Shown here: one piece after another, positions 41,205 to 50,259 of the stretch
Layout: each line of letters opens with the position of its first letter
Position numbering within the stretch: the stretch's first letter is position 1
Assembly: GCF_026017845.1 (NCBI RefSeq)
Contig: NZ_CP100416.1
Coordinates: 1,842,985 to 1,906,984, forward strand
From: Amycolatopsis mediterranei
GTDB taxonomy: Bacteria; Actinomycetota; Actinomycetes; Mycobacteriales; Pseudonocardiaceae
Reading direction: 5' to 3'
Length of the DNA stretch: 64,000 nt
Made by a program: the position numbers and the translations under genes
Notes under the pieces: generated by a model
Told to the model about the DNA's origin: nothing
The model's input: only the letters and a program-made list of their open reading frames with translations
Database searches by the model: none

Positions 41205-42121
41205 GCGCGACGATCACCGTGACCCACCGGCACGGCGAGCACGTCTCCGTCGAAGCGGGCGGCGTTCAGCTGATGTCCTACGTGTACAAGCCCGACCCGG
41301 TGGCCTTCGAGTCGCGCAAGCCCTACGCCCACCCGCTGCGGACCCTCGGCGGCCGGCACGTCAGCGGGTACCGGCCCGCCGACCACCGGTGGCACAAGGG
41401 CCTGCAGATGACGGCGAGCCACCTGTCCGGGCAGAACTTCTGGGGCGGCCACACCTACGTCCCCGGCGATTGGTACCAGGAGCTGCCCGACCGCATCGGG
41501 TCCATGCGGCACGACGGATTCGCCGGCATCACCGTCGGACGCGATCGGCTGAGTTTCGCCGAAAACCTCACCTGGGTCGCCAATGGCGGGGACGAGTGGG
41601 CGAAGGAGCGGCGGGATATCGTCGTCCACTCGGTCGAGCCGGACGAAGGGACCTGGGCGCTCGACTGGGGGATCGAGCTGACCAACGTCCGCGATACCCC
41701 GCTCGTGTTCGGCAGCCCGACCACCGCCGGCCGCGAGCTGGCCGGGTACACCGGCCTGCACTGGCGGGGGCCCCGGGACTTCGGCGGTGGCCGGGTCCTC
41801 GGCCCCGGCGACCTCGAAGGCGAGGCGATGATGGGCGCGCAGGCGCCGTGGCTCGCGTTCGTCGGCGAGCACGACTTCGTCGACGCGCATTCGACGCTGG
41901 TCTTCGCCCACGCCCCCGAGAACGACAAGGCGATCCACGAGTCGCACTGGTTCGTCCGAGCCCAGGAGGCGCCCATGGTCGCCTTTTCGTGGGCGTATTT
42001 TGACGAATTCGAACTGCCACCGGGCGAAAGCTTCGCCTACCGGTACCGGATCGTCGTCGCCGACGGGGCCTGGGACCGCGATCGGGTGACCCGCTACCTC
42101 GACGGACACGGGTGGTCATGA
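41201..42121 (+). CDS. DUF6807 (PmoA-like) protein
   Basis: A 306-residue beta-rich protein: PYAHPLRTLGGRHVSGYRPA, DHRWHKGLQM, NFWGGHTYV, and the late SHWFVRAQEAPMVAFSWAYF. These are the signatures of the family once called PmoA, now DUF6807, usually found in sugar catabolic clusters beside Gfo/Idh dehydrogenases. The histidine-rich DHRWHKG segment suggests a metal or substrate site. Biochemical role unknown. Its start and stop both overlap neighbours (ATGA). Confidence 0.85.
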   Translation: MSATITVTHRHGEHVSVEAGGVQLMSYVYKPDPVAFESRKPYAHPLRTLGGRHVSGYRPADHRWHKGLQMTASHLSGQNFWGGHTYVPGDWYQELPDRIGSMRHDGFAGITVGRDRLSFAENLTWVANGGDEWAKERRDIVVHSVEPDEGTWALDWGIELTNVRDTPLVFGSPTTAGRELAGYTGLHWRGPRDFGGGRVLGPGDLEGEAMMGAQAPWLAFVGEHDFVDAHSTLVFAHAPENDKAIHESHWFVRAQEAPMVAFSWAYFDEFELPPGESFAYRYRIVVADGAWDRDRVTRYLDGHGWS

Positions 42122-42840
42122 ACGATTTTCCGCTACCGGGTGGCATCGGCGTCTCGCACCTGCGCGCCTACGACTGGACGGCCGAGGACGGCGTCTGCGG
42201 CGGCAGCCCGCACATCCACCTCGCCTGCACCGAGGCCTACGTCGTCACCGGGGGCCGGGGTGCCGTCCAGACCCTGAGCGTCGGCGGCTACGCGGAGACG
42301 CCGCTGGCTGCCGGCGTGATCGCGTGGTTCGCGCCCGGCACCGTGCACCGGATGGTGCAGGACGACGGCCTGCGCGTCACGGTCCTGATGCAGAACAGCG
42401 GGCTGCCGGAGGCCGGGGACGCCGTCTTCACCTTCCCGCCCGATGTGCTCGCCGACGCGGGCGCCTACGCCGAGGCCGCGGCGTTGCCGAAAACCGACGA
42501 CGCCGCGCGGCAGCGTCGTGACCTGGCCGTCCGCGGGTACCTGCCGCTGCGGGACGCCCTGCGCGACGGCGATCCGGAACCGCTGCGGGCGTTCCACCGT
42601 GCGGCCGTCGCGCTGGTCGCGCCGAAGGTCGCAGAGTGGGTACCGCGCTGGCAGGCCGGGGCGCTGCGGGCCGCCGAACTGACCGGGGCACACCTCCAGG
42701 CGCTCGCCGACGGCGACGGGAGCCACCTCGACCGGTCCGGCCTGCGGGTCGCGACGCCGTCCAACCCGGACGGCTACGGCATGTGCGGCCGCCGGGCCGA
42801 ATACGACATCCCGCTCGACCAGGAAGGCTTGCAGAGATGA
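42118..42840 (+). CDS. Cupin-domain protein
   Basis: The 240-residue protein has an N-terminal cupin barrel with metal ligands in GSPHIHLACTEAYVVTGG (HxH and Glu) and WFAPGTVHRM (His), then an alpha-helical C-terminal half. Such proteins in sugar operons act as isomerases, epimerases or sugar sensors. Coupled to both neighbours through ATGA overlaps. An exact reaction cannot be stated. Confidence 0.8.
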   Translation: MNDFPLPGGIGVSHLRAYDWTAEDGVCGGSPHIHLACTEAYVVTGGRGAVQTLSVGGYAETPLAAGVIAWFAPGTVHRMVQDDGLRVTVLMQNSGLPEAGDAVFTFPPDVLADAGAYAEAAALPKTDDAARQRRDLAVRGYLPLRDALRDGDPEPLRAFHRAAVALVAPKVAEWVPRWQAGALRAAELTGAHLQALADGDGSHLDRSGLRVATPSNPDGYGMCGRRAEYDIPLDQEGLQR

Positions 42841-43979
42841 ACCAGTCCAGCATCGGAGTGCTGCTCAACGGGGTGACGGGCCGGATGGGCTACCGGCAGC
42901 ACCTGCTCCGGTCGGTCCTGGCGATCCGCGAGCAGGGTGGCGTCGCCCTCCCGGACGGCAGCCGCGTACAGCTCGAGCCGATCCTCGCCGGGCGCAACGC
43001 CGCGAAGCTCAAGGACCTCGCCGACCGCCACGGCCTGACGGCGTGGACCACCGACGCCGGCTCCGCGCTGCCGGACGTCGATATCTACTTCGACGCGCAG
43101 CTGACGTCGGCGCGCGAGCCGTCGGTGCGGGAGGCCATCGCCGCGGGCAAGCACATCTACGCCGAAAAGCCCCTCGCCGAGACGCTGCCGGCGGCGCTGG
43201 AACTGGCCGGGCTCGCGCGGGACGCCGGCGTTTGCCACGGCGTCGTGCACGACAAGCTGTTCCTGCCCGGGCTGCTCAAGCTGCGGCGGCTGATCGACGG
43301 CGGGTTCTTCGGGCGGATCCTTTCGGTGCGCGGCGAGTTCGGCTACTGGGTCTTCGAAGGCGACTGGCAGGAAGCACAGCGCCCGAGCTGGAACTACCGC
43401 GCCGAGGACGGCGGCGGGATCGTGCTCGACATGTTCTGCCACTGGAACTACGTGCTGGAGAACCTTTTCGGCCGCGTCTCGGCGGTGACGGCGAAGGCGG
43501 TGACGCACATCCCGCGCCGCTGGGACGAGCAGGGGGAGGCGTACGCGGCGACGGCGGACGACGCCGCGTACGGCATCTTCGAACTGGAGTCGGGGGTCAT
43601 CGCGCAGATCAACTCGTCGTGGTCGACGCGGGTCTTCCGCGATGAGCTGGTCGAATTCCAGGTCGACGGCACCGAGGGCAGCGCGGTCGCCGGGCTGCGG
43701 CGCTGCCGTGTCCAGCACCGCTCGGCGACGCCGAAGCCCGTCTGGAACCCGGACCTGCCGGCCACCGAGCCCTTCCGCGACCAGTGGCAGGAGGTCCCGG
43801 ACAACGCCGAATTCGACAACGGCTTCAAGGCGCAGTGGGAGGAGTTCGTGCGGGACGTGGTCGCCGGACGGCAACACCGGTACGACTTCTTCTCGGCGGC
43901 CCGCGGTCTGCAGGTGGCGGAGGCCGGGCTGACGTCGTCGGCCGAAGGGCGGCGGGTGGAGCTGAAGCCGCTGAGCTGA
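42837..43979 (+). CDS. Gfo/Idh/MocA-family oxidoreductase
   Basis: The second dehydrogenase of the operon, 380 residues: VLLNGVTGRMGYRQHLLRSV (NAD-binding), GKHIYAEKPLAETLPAAL (EKP motif) and GGGIVLDMFCHWNYVLENLF. It is only distantly similar to the first, so the two probably act on different steps, such as oxidation and later reduction of a keto-sugar. Last gene of the coupled set; a repeat array begins about 100 bases downstream. Confidence 0.88.
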   Translation: MNQSSIGVLLNGVTGRMGYRQHLLRSVLAIREQGGVALPDGSRVQLEPILAGRNAAKLKDLADRHGLTAWTTDAGSALPDVDIYFDAQLTSAREPSVREAIAAGKHIYAEKPLAETLPAALELAGLARDAGVCHGVVHDKLFLPGLLKLRRLIDGGFFGRILSVRGEFGYWVFEGDWQEAQRPSWNYRAEDGGGIVLDMFCHWNYVLENLFGRVSAVTAKAVTHIPRRWDEQGEAYAATADDAAYGIFELESGVIAQINSSWSTRVFRDELVEFQVDGTEGSAVAGLRRCRVQHRSATPKPVWNPDLPATEPFRDQWQEVPDNAEFDNGFKAQWEEFVRDVVAGRQHRYDFFSAARGLQVAEAGLTSSAEGRRVELKPLS

Positions 43980-44104
43980 CCGTCCGGGGAGACGAGGGCG
44001 GTTCGGCACCGGCCGGCCGTGGCAGTGCGCGGACCGTTCGGGCGGTGGGCGCGCGCGGCCGGTCCTTGAACCTGCGCCCTGCCGCGCCAGCGGCGGAGGA
44101 CGCC

Positions 44105-44566
44105 GTGGTCGATAGTCGGCGATCGGTGAAACCCGCGTCCTGCCGCGCGCCGCCGCGGCGCGCGCTGTGGTCGAAAGTCCGCGACCGGCGAAACCGGCGC
44201 CCTGCTGCGCGCCGTCGCGGCGCACGCTGTGGTCGAAAGTTGGCGACGGGCGAACCCCCGCGTGCTGCGTGCCCGCCCGGCGCACGCTGTGGTCGAAAAA
44301 TCGGCGACCGGCGAACCCCGCCGCTGCGCGCCGGCGCGGCGCGCGCTGTGGTCGAAGATTGGCGACCGGCGAAACCCGCGCCTTGCCGCGCCGGCGCGGG
44401 CGCGCGCTGTGGTCGAAAGTCGGCGACCGGCGAAACCCGCGCCTTGCCGCGCCGGCGCGGGCGCGCGCTGTGGTCGAAAGTCGGCGACGGGCGAACCCCG
44501 CGTGCTGGGCGCCCGCGCGGAGCACGCCGTCGTCAAAAATCGGCGACCGGCGAAAACCTGCTGGTC
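44105..44566. repeat. Eight-copy tandem repeat of about 60 bp
   Basis: The 585-bp gap between two converging genes is almost filled by tandem copies. The unit core GTGGTCGAAAGTCGGCGACC, then GGCGAAACCCGCG, starts at 44105, 44167, 44229, 44289, 44348, 44409, 44470 and 44529 (periods 62, 62, 60, 59, 61, 61, 59). Copies at 44409 and 44470 are nearly identical; the outer ones have diverged (44529 reads GTCGTCAAAAATCGGCGACC). A further decayed half-copy lies at about 44065-44104. Each unit can fold (GGTCG with CGACC). Long open frames across it are a by-product of the near-multiple-of-three period. Confidence 0.92.
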
Positions 44567-45773
44567 AGTCCTTGCTGTTGCCGCCGCCGGAGGTGGCTGG
44601 GGTGATCAGCACCACACGGTCGTCGCTGGAGACCGGGGTGCCGCCGTCCTTGTTGACCGTGCCCGCCACCGCCAGCTGCGGGTTGATCATGCTCATGCCG
44701 GCCAGGCGCCCGTACGTCAGCGGTGGCTTGCCGGTCTTTCCGTCGAGGCTGATCGTCGGCTTGCCGCTGATCGCGCCGTCCGGGCTGACCGGGAGGTTCT
44801 GCAGGTTGCCGGCCAGTGCGGTGCCGACCGAGAGCGAGCCGTTGGCGTCGACGAAGTCGGCGCAGCCCGCGACACCCGGCTTGTCCGGCCACGTCCACGC
44901 CGGCGTCGCCAGCGGCTGGCCGGCCTGGATCCGGTAGAGGGCGTCCTTGTCGGCGAGGCGGTCGGTGACCCAGACGCGGCCGCCGTCGGCCGAGGCGCAC
45001 ACCCCGCCCGGGGCGTGCAGGCCGGCCGCCACCGCGAGCGACCCGTTCGGGTTGCCCGCCGCGGCCTTGCCGGAAGTGTCGATGCGCAGCAGCTTCCCGG
45101 CGAGCGAATTCGGGTCGGCCGCGGCGGCCGGGTTGCCGGCGTCGCCGGTCGCGACCAGCAGCGCGCCCCGGTTGTCGGTGCCGATCGTGCCGCGGTTGCC
45201 GGACGCACCCTTCGGGATGCCGGTGAGCACCGGTTTCGGCGACTGGCCCTTGGCGAACCGCACGACGCGGTTGTCGGTCGCGGTCGTGATGTAGGCGAAC
45301 ACCAGCTGGTCCTCGACGTACGACGGCGACAGCGCGAGCCCGGTCAGCCCGCCGTCGCCGGCCGCCTGGACTTCGAGCGTCGCGAAGTCCGTCGCGTCCT
45401 TGCCGCTCGTGGCCAGCAGCACGCGGCCGCTCTTGCGCTCGCCGGCCAGCGCGCTGGGCGTGGAGCCGTCACCCGGCAGGCCGGCCACCGCGGCGACGGT
45501 GTCCAGGCAGGTCGCGATCACCGACGGGTCGAAGTCCTTGCAGCCCTGCGGCGGCGGTACCGGCGCGGCCGACTGGCCGGGCCGTGCTTGCTTGGGGCCG
45601 CTCCCGGAATCCGCACCGGGGCCCTGGACCTCGGGCGGCGATTCGGGGCTCGGGACGGGCGCGGGGCTGAACGTCTGGCCCGCCGCGGTGTCGTCGAACC
45701 GCGCGCACCCGGCGGGCAGCAGGACGCCGCAGGCCAAGATCGCCAGCAGGGCCGAGCGGTAGCGGGTGCGCAT
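44565..45773 (-). CDS. LppZ-like lipoprotein with glucose/sorbosone dehydrogenase-type beta-propeller
   Basis: A 402-residue exported lipoprotein: signal peptide with lipobox LLPAGC (Cys at residue 23), a Pro/Ser-rich linker, then a beta-propeller resembling PQQ-dependent sugar dehydrogenases (GGLTGLALSPSYVEDQLVFA, LLVATGDAGNPAAAADPNSL, GKLLRIDTSGKAA). M. tuberculosis Rv3006 (LppZ) holds the same position near ilvB. TAGGCT eight bases before ATG 45773 suggests leaderless translation. The last copy of the repeat array reaches its stop codon. Confidence 0.87.
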   Translation of the reverse strand: MRTRYRSALLAILACGVLLPAGCARFDDTAAGQTFSPAPVPSPESPPEVQGPGADSGSGPKQARPGQSAAPVPPPQGCKDFDPSVIATCLDTVAAVAGLPGDGSTPSALAGERKSGRVLLATSGKDATDFATLEVQAAGDGGLTGLALSPSYVEDQLVFAYITTATDNRVVRFAKGQSPKPVLTGIPKGASGNRGTIGTDNRGALLVATGDAGNPAAAADPNSLAGKLLRIDTSGKAAAGNPNGSLAVAAGLHAPGGVCASADGGRVWVTDRLADKDALYRIQAGQPLATPAWTWPDKPGVAGCADFVDANGSLSVGTALAGNLQNLPVSPDGAISGKPTISLDGKTGKPPLTYGRLAGMSMINPQLAVAGTVNKDGGTPVSSDDRVVLITPATSGGGNSKD

Positions 45774-45838
45774 GATCCCCCAGCCTAAGGGCCGGTGCGT
45801 GAACCATGGGTGAGTACTCCTCGATTACGTTGGAGATC

Positions 45839-46747
45839 ATGACGCTGACCGTGCTGGTGCCCGACGACGAGGGCATGACCGTGCTCGCCGAGGTCCCGCG
45901 GGTCCTGCCCGTGCGCTACCAGTGGGGCGAACCGGTGCCGCCCGAAGCCGCGAAGGCGCAGGTGCTCATCCCCGGCAAGCACCCGCCGGGGGAGCAGCTG
46001 TGGCGCGCGCTGCCGAACCTGAAGCTGATCCAGCTGCTGTCCGCCGGCGCCGAGGACTGGGTCGGCAAGGTGCCCGACGGCGTCCTGCTCTCCACCTGCC
46101 GCGGCGCGCACGGCGGGAGCACGGCCGAGTGGGTCGTCGCCGCGCTGCTGTCGATTTACCGAAAACTGGACGTCTTCGCCGCGGCGCAGCGCGAAGGCCG
46201 GTGGGAGCGGCAATCGGCGGACACGCTGCAGGGCAAGCGCGTGCTCGTCATCGGCGCCGGAGATCTCGGACAGCACTTGCGGCGCCGGCTCGAGCCGTTC
46301 GACGCGCGCTGCACGATGGTCGGGATGACCGCGCGGGAAGGCGTGCACGGCGTGCGTGAGCTGCCCGGCCTGCTCGAGCTGCACGACGTCGTGGTGCTGA
46401 TGGTGCCGCTGACCTCCCGCACGCGCGGGATGGCCGACGCGGAGTTCCTGGCCCGGATGCGCGACGGCGCGGTGCTGGTCAACGTCTCGCGCGGCGCCGT
46501 CGTGGCCACCGACGCCCTGGTCGCGGAATTGACCACGGGCCGGTTGCGGGCCGCCCTCGACGTCACCGACCCCGAGCCGCCGCCCGCTGAGCACCCGCTG
46601 TGGACGGCGCCGGGGCTGCTGCTGACGCCGCACGTCGGCGGGGCCGTGCGCGGGGTTCGTGGTCGTTCGTACGCCGTCGCCGCGGCCGAGATCGCCCGGT
46701 ACGCCGGCGGCGAGCTGCCGGACAACCTGGTGCACGGCGAATACTGA
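45839..46747 (+). CDS. D-2-hydroxyacid dehydrogenase family protein
   Basis: A 302-residue NAD-dependent dehydrogenase: GKRVLVIGAGDLGQHLRRRL (Rossmann), MRDGAVLVNVSRGAVVATDA (catalytic Arg region SRG), VTDPEPPPAEHPLW (Glu) and LLTPHVGG (His). The catalytic Arg-Glu-His set is therefore complete. ATG 45839 begins conserved sequence and has TACGTT exactly seven bases upstream; an ATG at 45806 is less likely. It diverges from the LppZ-like gene. Substrate unknown. Confidence 0.88.
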   Translation: MTLTVLVPDDEGMTVLAEVPRVLPVRYQWGEPVPPEAAKAQVLIPGKHPPGEQLWRALPNLKLIQLLSAGAEDWVGKVPDGVLLSTCRGAHGGSTAEWVVAALLSIYRKLDVFAAAQREGRWERQSADTLQGKRVLVIGAGDLGQHLRRRLEPFDARCTMVGMTAREGVHGVRELPGLLELHDVVVLMVPLTSRTRGMADAEFLARMRDGAVLVNVSRGAVVATDALVAELTTGRLRAALDVTDPEPPPAEHPLWTAPGLLLTPHVGGAVRGVRGRSYAVAAAEIARYAGGELPDNLVHGEY

Positions 46748-46784
46748 GCTCGCCAGGCCCGCGGCGATCCCCTAACCTGCGCGG

Positions 46785-47360
46785 GTGAGCAGGGGAGACG
46801 ACTTTTCGCAGCAGCCCACCAGCGTCCTGTCGGGCGTCGAGGACGATCGGTCGGACGACATCCCGCGCCAGGGCGGGCTCGGCCTCGGCCTGCTGATCCT
46901 GAGGCTGGCGCTCGGCGTGACCATGGGCGCGCACGGCCTGCAGCACCTGTTCGGCCTGTTCGGCGGGCCGGGCATCGGCGGGTTCGCGCGGGTGCTGGAG
47001 ACGTACGGCTACCACAAGCAGACGACGCTGCTGTCGTGGATCACGGGCATCACCGAGGTCGGGGGTGGCGTGCTGGTGATCGTCGGGCTGTTCACGCCGC
47101 TGGCCGCGGCCGGGTTGCTCGCGGTGGCGGCCAACGCCGTGTACGCGAAGTTCCACGGGGGGTTCTTCGAGGGGACGGGGCGGGGGTTCGAGTTCGAGCT
47201 GCTGCTGGCGGCTTCGGCGTTGAGCCTGCTGTTCACCGGGTCCGGGCCGATTTCGCTGGAGCGGAACACGCCTTGGCGGAAGCGGCCGCTGCCATTGGGA
47301 TTGGTGTCGCTGCTGCTGGCGGCCGCCGCGGCCGTCGTGGTCATTGTTTTGACACGGTAG
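46785..47360 (+). CDS. DoxX-family membrane protein (Rv3005c-like)
   Basis: The 191-residue protein has an acidic N-tail and four membrane helices with the DoxX motifs LRLALGVTMGAHGLQHLFGL and TGITEVGGGVLVIVGLFTPL. The M. tuberculosis homologue Rv3005c forms a membrane complex with superoxide dismutase and a thiosulfate sulfurtransferase in oxidative-stress defence; whether that holds here is inference. GTG 46785 follows TAACCT by six bases. Confidence 0.85.
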   Translation: MSRGDDFSQQPTSVLSGVEDDRSDDIPRQGGLGLGLLILRLALGVTMGAHGLQHLFGLFGGPGIGGFARVLETYGYHKQTTLLSWITGITEVGGGVLVIVGLFTPLAAAGLLAVAANAVYAKFHGGFFEGTGRGFEFELLLAASALSLLFTGSGPISLERNTPWRKRPLPLGLVSLLLAAAAAVVVIVLTR

Positions 47361-47584
47361 CGAGACGGGCCGGCACGGGGTTGGGGACAACTCGGCGGCT
47401 CGGAGCGGGCCTGTGGACAACTGCGGTTCGCGGGTCCGGAATTGTCGGTGCGCTCCGGTAACGTTGAATCCGGGGGTCCCCCAAGCGGCGGGGGTCTGGA
47501 ATGCCCGAAAAGGGCGCCCCGGAAGCAAGGGGACGGCCGTCGTGCCGAGGCTCTGGACGCCGGAAGACCGCGGTTCTGAACGGC

Positions 47585-47617
47585 GGAAGGCCGCCCCAGC
47601 GGTGCGGGACGGCCTTC
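47585..47617 (-). terminator. Terminator of ilvD, in a 274-bp gap
   Basis: Imperfect arms GGAAGGCCGCCCC (47585-47597) and GGGACGGCCTTC (47606-47617) form a hairpin 18 bases past the ilvD stop. The rest of the gap (47361-47584) holds short GC-rich dyads such as GGGGGTCCCCC but no gene that I can support. Confidence 0.6.
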
Positions 47618-47634
47618 GCGGCTTCGAGCCAGAG

Positions 47635-49479
47635 CTACTTGTTCACGTCGCGGACCGCGCCCGTGTCCGCCGATGTCGCCATCCGGGCATACGCGCGCAA
47701 AGCCGCCGTCACCGGGCGCTGGCGGTGCTTCGGCTGCCAGGGCCGCTCGGACGCCTCCATCTTCGCCCGGCGCTCGGCCAGCACCGACTCGTCGACCAGC
47801 AGCTCGAGCCGGCGCTCGTGGATGTCCAGCAGGATCCGGTCGCCGTTCTCGACCAGGCCGATCAGGCCGCCCGCCGCCGCCTCCGGGGAGATGTGGCCCA
47901 CCGAAATGCCCGAGGAGCCGCCGGAAAACCGGCCGTCCGTGATCAGGGCGCACTTCTTGCCCAAGCCCGAGCCCTTGAGGAACGCCGTCGGGTGCAGCAT
48001 CTCCTGCATGCCCGGGCCGCCCGCCGGACCCTCGTAGCGGATCACCAGCACCTCGCCCGGCTGGATCTCCTTCTTCAAGATCGCCGACACCGCTTCCTCC
48101 TGGCTCTCCAGCACCCGCGCGGGGCCCTCGAAGTGCCACAGGTCCTCGTCGATGCCCGCGGCCTTGATCACCGCGCCGTTCTCCGCCAGGTTGCCGCGCA
48201 GGATCGCCAGGCCGCCGTCCTTCGTGTACGCGTGCTCGACGTCGCGGATGCAGCCGCCCGCCGCGTCCGTGTCCAACGACGACCAACGGTTCGAAGTCGA
48301 GAACGCCTGTGTGGTGCGGACCCCGCCCGGCGCCGCGTGGAAGAGCTCGACAGCCGTGGAAGAAGGCGAAGCGGCCCGGATGTCCCAGGAACCGAGCCAC
48401 GAGTCCAGATCGCGCGAGTGCACCGACCACACGTCGGTGTTGAGCAGCCCGCCGCGGTACAGCTCGCCGAGGATCGCCGGGATTCCGCCGGCCCGGTGGA
48501 CGTCTTCCATGTGGTAGTCGGAGTTCGGCGCCACCTTCGACAGGCACGGCACGCGGCGGCCGATCGCGTCGATGTCGGCGATGGTGAAGTCGACCTCGCC
48601 CTCCTGGGCGGCCGCGAGGATGTGCAGCACCGTGTTCGTCGAACCGCCCATGGCCATGTCCAGCGCCATCGCGTTCTCGAACGCCGCCTTCGACGCGATC
48701 GAGCGCGGCAGGACCGAGGCGTCGTCCTCCTCGTACCAGCGGCGGCACAGCTCGACGACGGTCCGGCCGGCCTCCTCGAACAGCGCGCGGCGCGCGGCGT
48801 GCGTCGCCAGCGTCGAGCCGTTGCCGGGAAGCGACAACCCGAGCGCCTCGGTGAGGCAGTTCATCGAGTTCGCGGTGAACATGCCGGAGCACGACCCGCA
48901 GGTCGGGCAGGCCGAGCGCTCGACGACGTCGAGACCCTCGTCGTCGACCTCGGTGCTCGCCGACGCCGCGATCGCCGTGATCAAGTCGGTCGGGGCCTGC
49001 GCGACGCCGCCCACGACCACGGCCTTGCCGGCCTCCATCGGCCCACCCGAGACGAACACGACCGGGATGTTCAGGCGCATCGCGGCGTTGAGCATGCCCG
49101 GGGTGATCTTGTCGCAGTTGGAGATGCACACCAGCGCGTCGGCCTGGTGCGCGTTGACCATGTACTCCACCGAGTCGGCGATGATCTCGCGCGAGGGCAG
49201 CGAGTAGAGCATGCCGGAGTGGCCCATGGCGATGCCGTCGTCGACGGCGATGGTGTGGAACTCGCGCGCGACGCCGCCCGCTTCCTTGACCGCGCCCGCG
49301 ACGATCTCGCCGAGGTCCTTCAGGTGCACGTGGCCGGGCACGAACTGCGTGTAGGAGTTGGCGATCGCCACGATCGGCTTGCCGAAGTCGCTGTCGGTCA
49401 TGCCCGTGGCGCGCCAGAGCGAGCGCGCGCCGGCCGCGTTGCGGCCGTGGGTGGTGGTCCGGGAACGGAGAGGCGGCAC
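47635..49479 (-). CDS. ilvD: Dihydroxy-acid dehydratase
   Basis: The 614-residue enzyme catalyses the third common step of valine, leucine and isoleucine synthesis. It is of the longer E. coli type and keeps the iron-sulfur cysteines in [12 protein letters not shown] and [15 protein letters not shown] 49479 gives [20 protein letters not shown], aligning with the usual N-terminus, and GGGAG lies seven bases upstream; the TTG 18 bases earlier is rejected. It faces the ilvBNC operon across a PH-domain gene and has its own promoter. Confidence 0.95.
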   Translation of the reverse strand: MPPLRSRTTTHGRNAAGARSLWRATGMTDSDFGKPIVAIANSYTQFVPGHVHLKDLGEIVAGAVKEAGGVAREFHTIAVDDGIAMGHSGMLYSLPSREIIADSVEYMVNAHQADALVCISNCDKITPGMLNAAMRLNIPVVFVSGGPMEAGKAVVVGGVAQAPTDLITAIAASASTEVDDEGLDVVERSACPTCGSCSGMFTANSMNCLTEALGLSLPGNGSTLATHAARRALFEEAGRTVVELCRRWYEEDDASVLPRSIASKAAFENAMALDMAMGGSTNTVLHILAAAQEGEVDFTIADIDAIGRRVPCLSKVAPNSDYHMEDVHRAGGIPAILGELYRGGLLNTDVWSVHSRDLDSWLGSWDIRAASPSSTAVELFHAAPGGVRTTQAFSTSNRWSSLDTDAAGGCIRDVEHAYTKDGGLAILRGNLAENGAVIKAAGIDEDLWHFEGPARVLESQEEAVSAILKKEIQPGEVLVIRYEGPAGGPGMQEMLHPTAFLKGSGLGKKCALITDGRFSGGSSGISVGHISPEAAAGGLIGLVENGDRILLDIHERRLELLVDESVLAERRAKMEASERPWQPKHRQRPVTAALRAYARMATSADTGAVRDVNK

Positions 49480-49602
49480 GGGGAACTCCCAGGTCAAAGG
49501 GTGGCCGACGAAACTGGTAGGACCAATTTACGCCGCCAGGCGAAGCCTGCCCGTCGAGGGTGGGGCGGAGCGGGGACCGGATTCCCGTCGGGCGCCACGG
49601 AG

Positions 49603-50124
49603 TTACTCGCTCGGCGACGTCCCGGGCTTGATGTCCCCGGACTCCAGCACCCCGCTCGGGTCGGCGACCAGCCCCTCGCTCACCAGCGACAGCACCGGCA
49701 GGTGCCGGGTCCGCACGGTCGGCAGCGGCACCTTCGTATCGTCGTGCAGCACCGCCTGCACCCGCGACTTCTTCGTGATCGCGAGCCCCTTCAACGCCGA
49801 CCACGGGATGTCGCGGTGGCCGAACATCGTGCGGACCGCCAGCCCCGAGCGCGTCGCGATCGTGCGGTGGCGGACCACGAACACCGCCAGCGCGATCGGG
49901 AAGAGGTAGAGCCACTGCAGGTACGGAATCTCCCCGAGCGCGATCGGTGTCACGCAGATCGTCAGGAGGGCGATCGCCATGAAGGACGTGCGGGGGACGC
50001 GGAAGACGGCCTTCCGGCCTTCGTCCTGCTGTTTTTCGGCCACGCGGAAATGGTGCACCGCGTGCACGCCCGGCTCGAACCCGGGTCGCGCGCGCGTGAC
50101 GTGCGCCGCGCGGGTGTCCACCAT
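49603..50124 (-). CDS. PH-domain membrane protein (Cfp6/Rv3004-like)
   Basis: A 173-residue protein with two adjacent hydrophobic segments (FMAIALLTICVTPIAL; LQWLYLFPIALAVFVV) and a bacterial PH domain (HRTIATRSGLAVRTMFGHRD, IPWSALKGLAIT). M. tuberculosis Rv3004 (Cfp6) occupies the same place beside ilvB. Its function is not established. It diverges from the ilvB leader region. Confidence 0.78.
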   Translation of the reverse strand: MVDTRAAHVTRARPGFEPGVHAVHHFRVAEKQQDEGRKAVFRVPRTSFMAIALLTICVTPIALGEIPYLQWLYLFPIALAVFVVRHRTIATRSGLAVRTMFGHRDIPWSALKGLAITKKSRVQAVLHDDTKVPLPTVRTRHLPVLSLVSEGLVADPSGVLESGDIKPGTSPSE

Positions 50125-50146
50125 GCGGACGCATCATCCCGCAGAG

Positions 50147-50176
50147 TTGACACCCGCATGGCGTTCGGTCTAGCGT
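50147..50176 (+). promoter_or_regulatory. ilvBNC promoter
   Basis: TTGACA (50147-50152) and TAGCGT (50171-50176) are 18 bp apart. The -10 ends seven bases before GTG 50184, placing the transcription start at the first base of the leader-peptide start codon. Confidence 0.85.
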
Positions 50177-50183
50177 CATCGCC

Positions 50184-50231
50184 GTGACACCGCTGACCGG
50201 CCTCGTACTTCCCAAGCGCGTCGACGCTTAG
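50184..50231 (+). CDS. ilvBNC leader peptide (leaderless, 15 aa)
   Basis: GTG 50184 to TAG 50231 encodes MTPLTGLVLPKRVDA. It contains three Leu and two Val codons, with Leu-Val-Leu written CTC GTA CTT, two of which are rare in this GC-rich genome. The frame begins at the predicted transcription start and precedes an attenuator hairpin, as expected for control by branched-chain amino-acid supply. Leader peptides with an L-V-L-x-K-R-V core are known upstream of actinobacterial ilvB. Confidence 0.82.
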   Translation: MTPLTGLVLPKRVDA

Positions 50232-50258
50232 GGAAGACTTTCCGCTGCGTCGACGCGC
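50208..50258 (+). promoter_or_regulatory. ilvBNC attenuator: alternative RNA pairings
   Basis: Hairpin 1 (50208-50236) pairs CTTCCC and AAGCG with CGCTT and GGGAAG (one bulged A) across the last leader codons and stop. A competing pairing joins GCGCGTCGACGC (50216-50227) to GCGTCGACGCGC (50247-50258), a perfect 12 bp. Ribosome position on the Leu/Val codons would decide which forms. Confidence 0.7.
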
Positions 50259-50259
50259 G

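Noticed and set aside
42774..44536. Long minus-strand frames through the repeat array and the second Gfo gene
   Set aside because: They consist of repeat translation (RRSPTFDHS-like units) and antisense of a clear oxidoreductase; the ~60-bp period keeps several frames open by chance.
44105..44566. CRISPR array
   Set aside because: Units are contiguous and similar over their whole length; there are no unique spacers and no cas genes.
47361..47584. Small gene in the DoxX-ilvD gap
   Set aside because: Frames there lack ribosome sites and recognisable sequence; only short dyads are visible.
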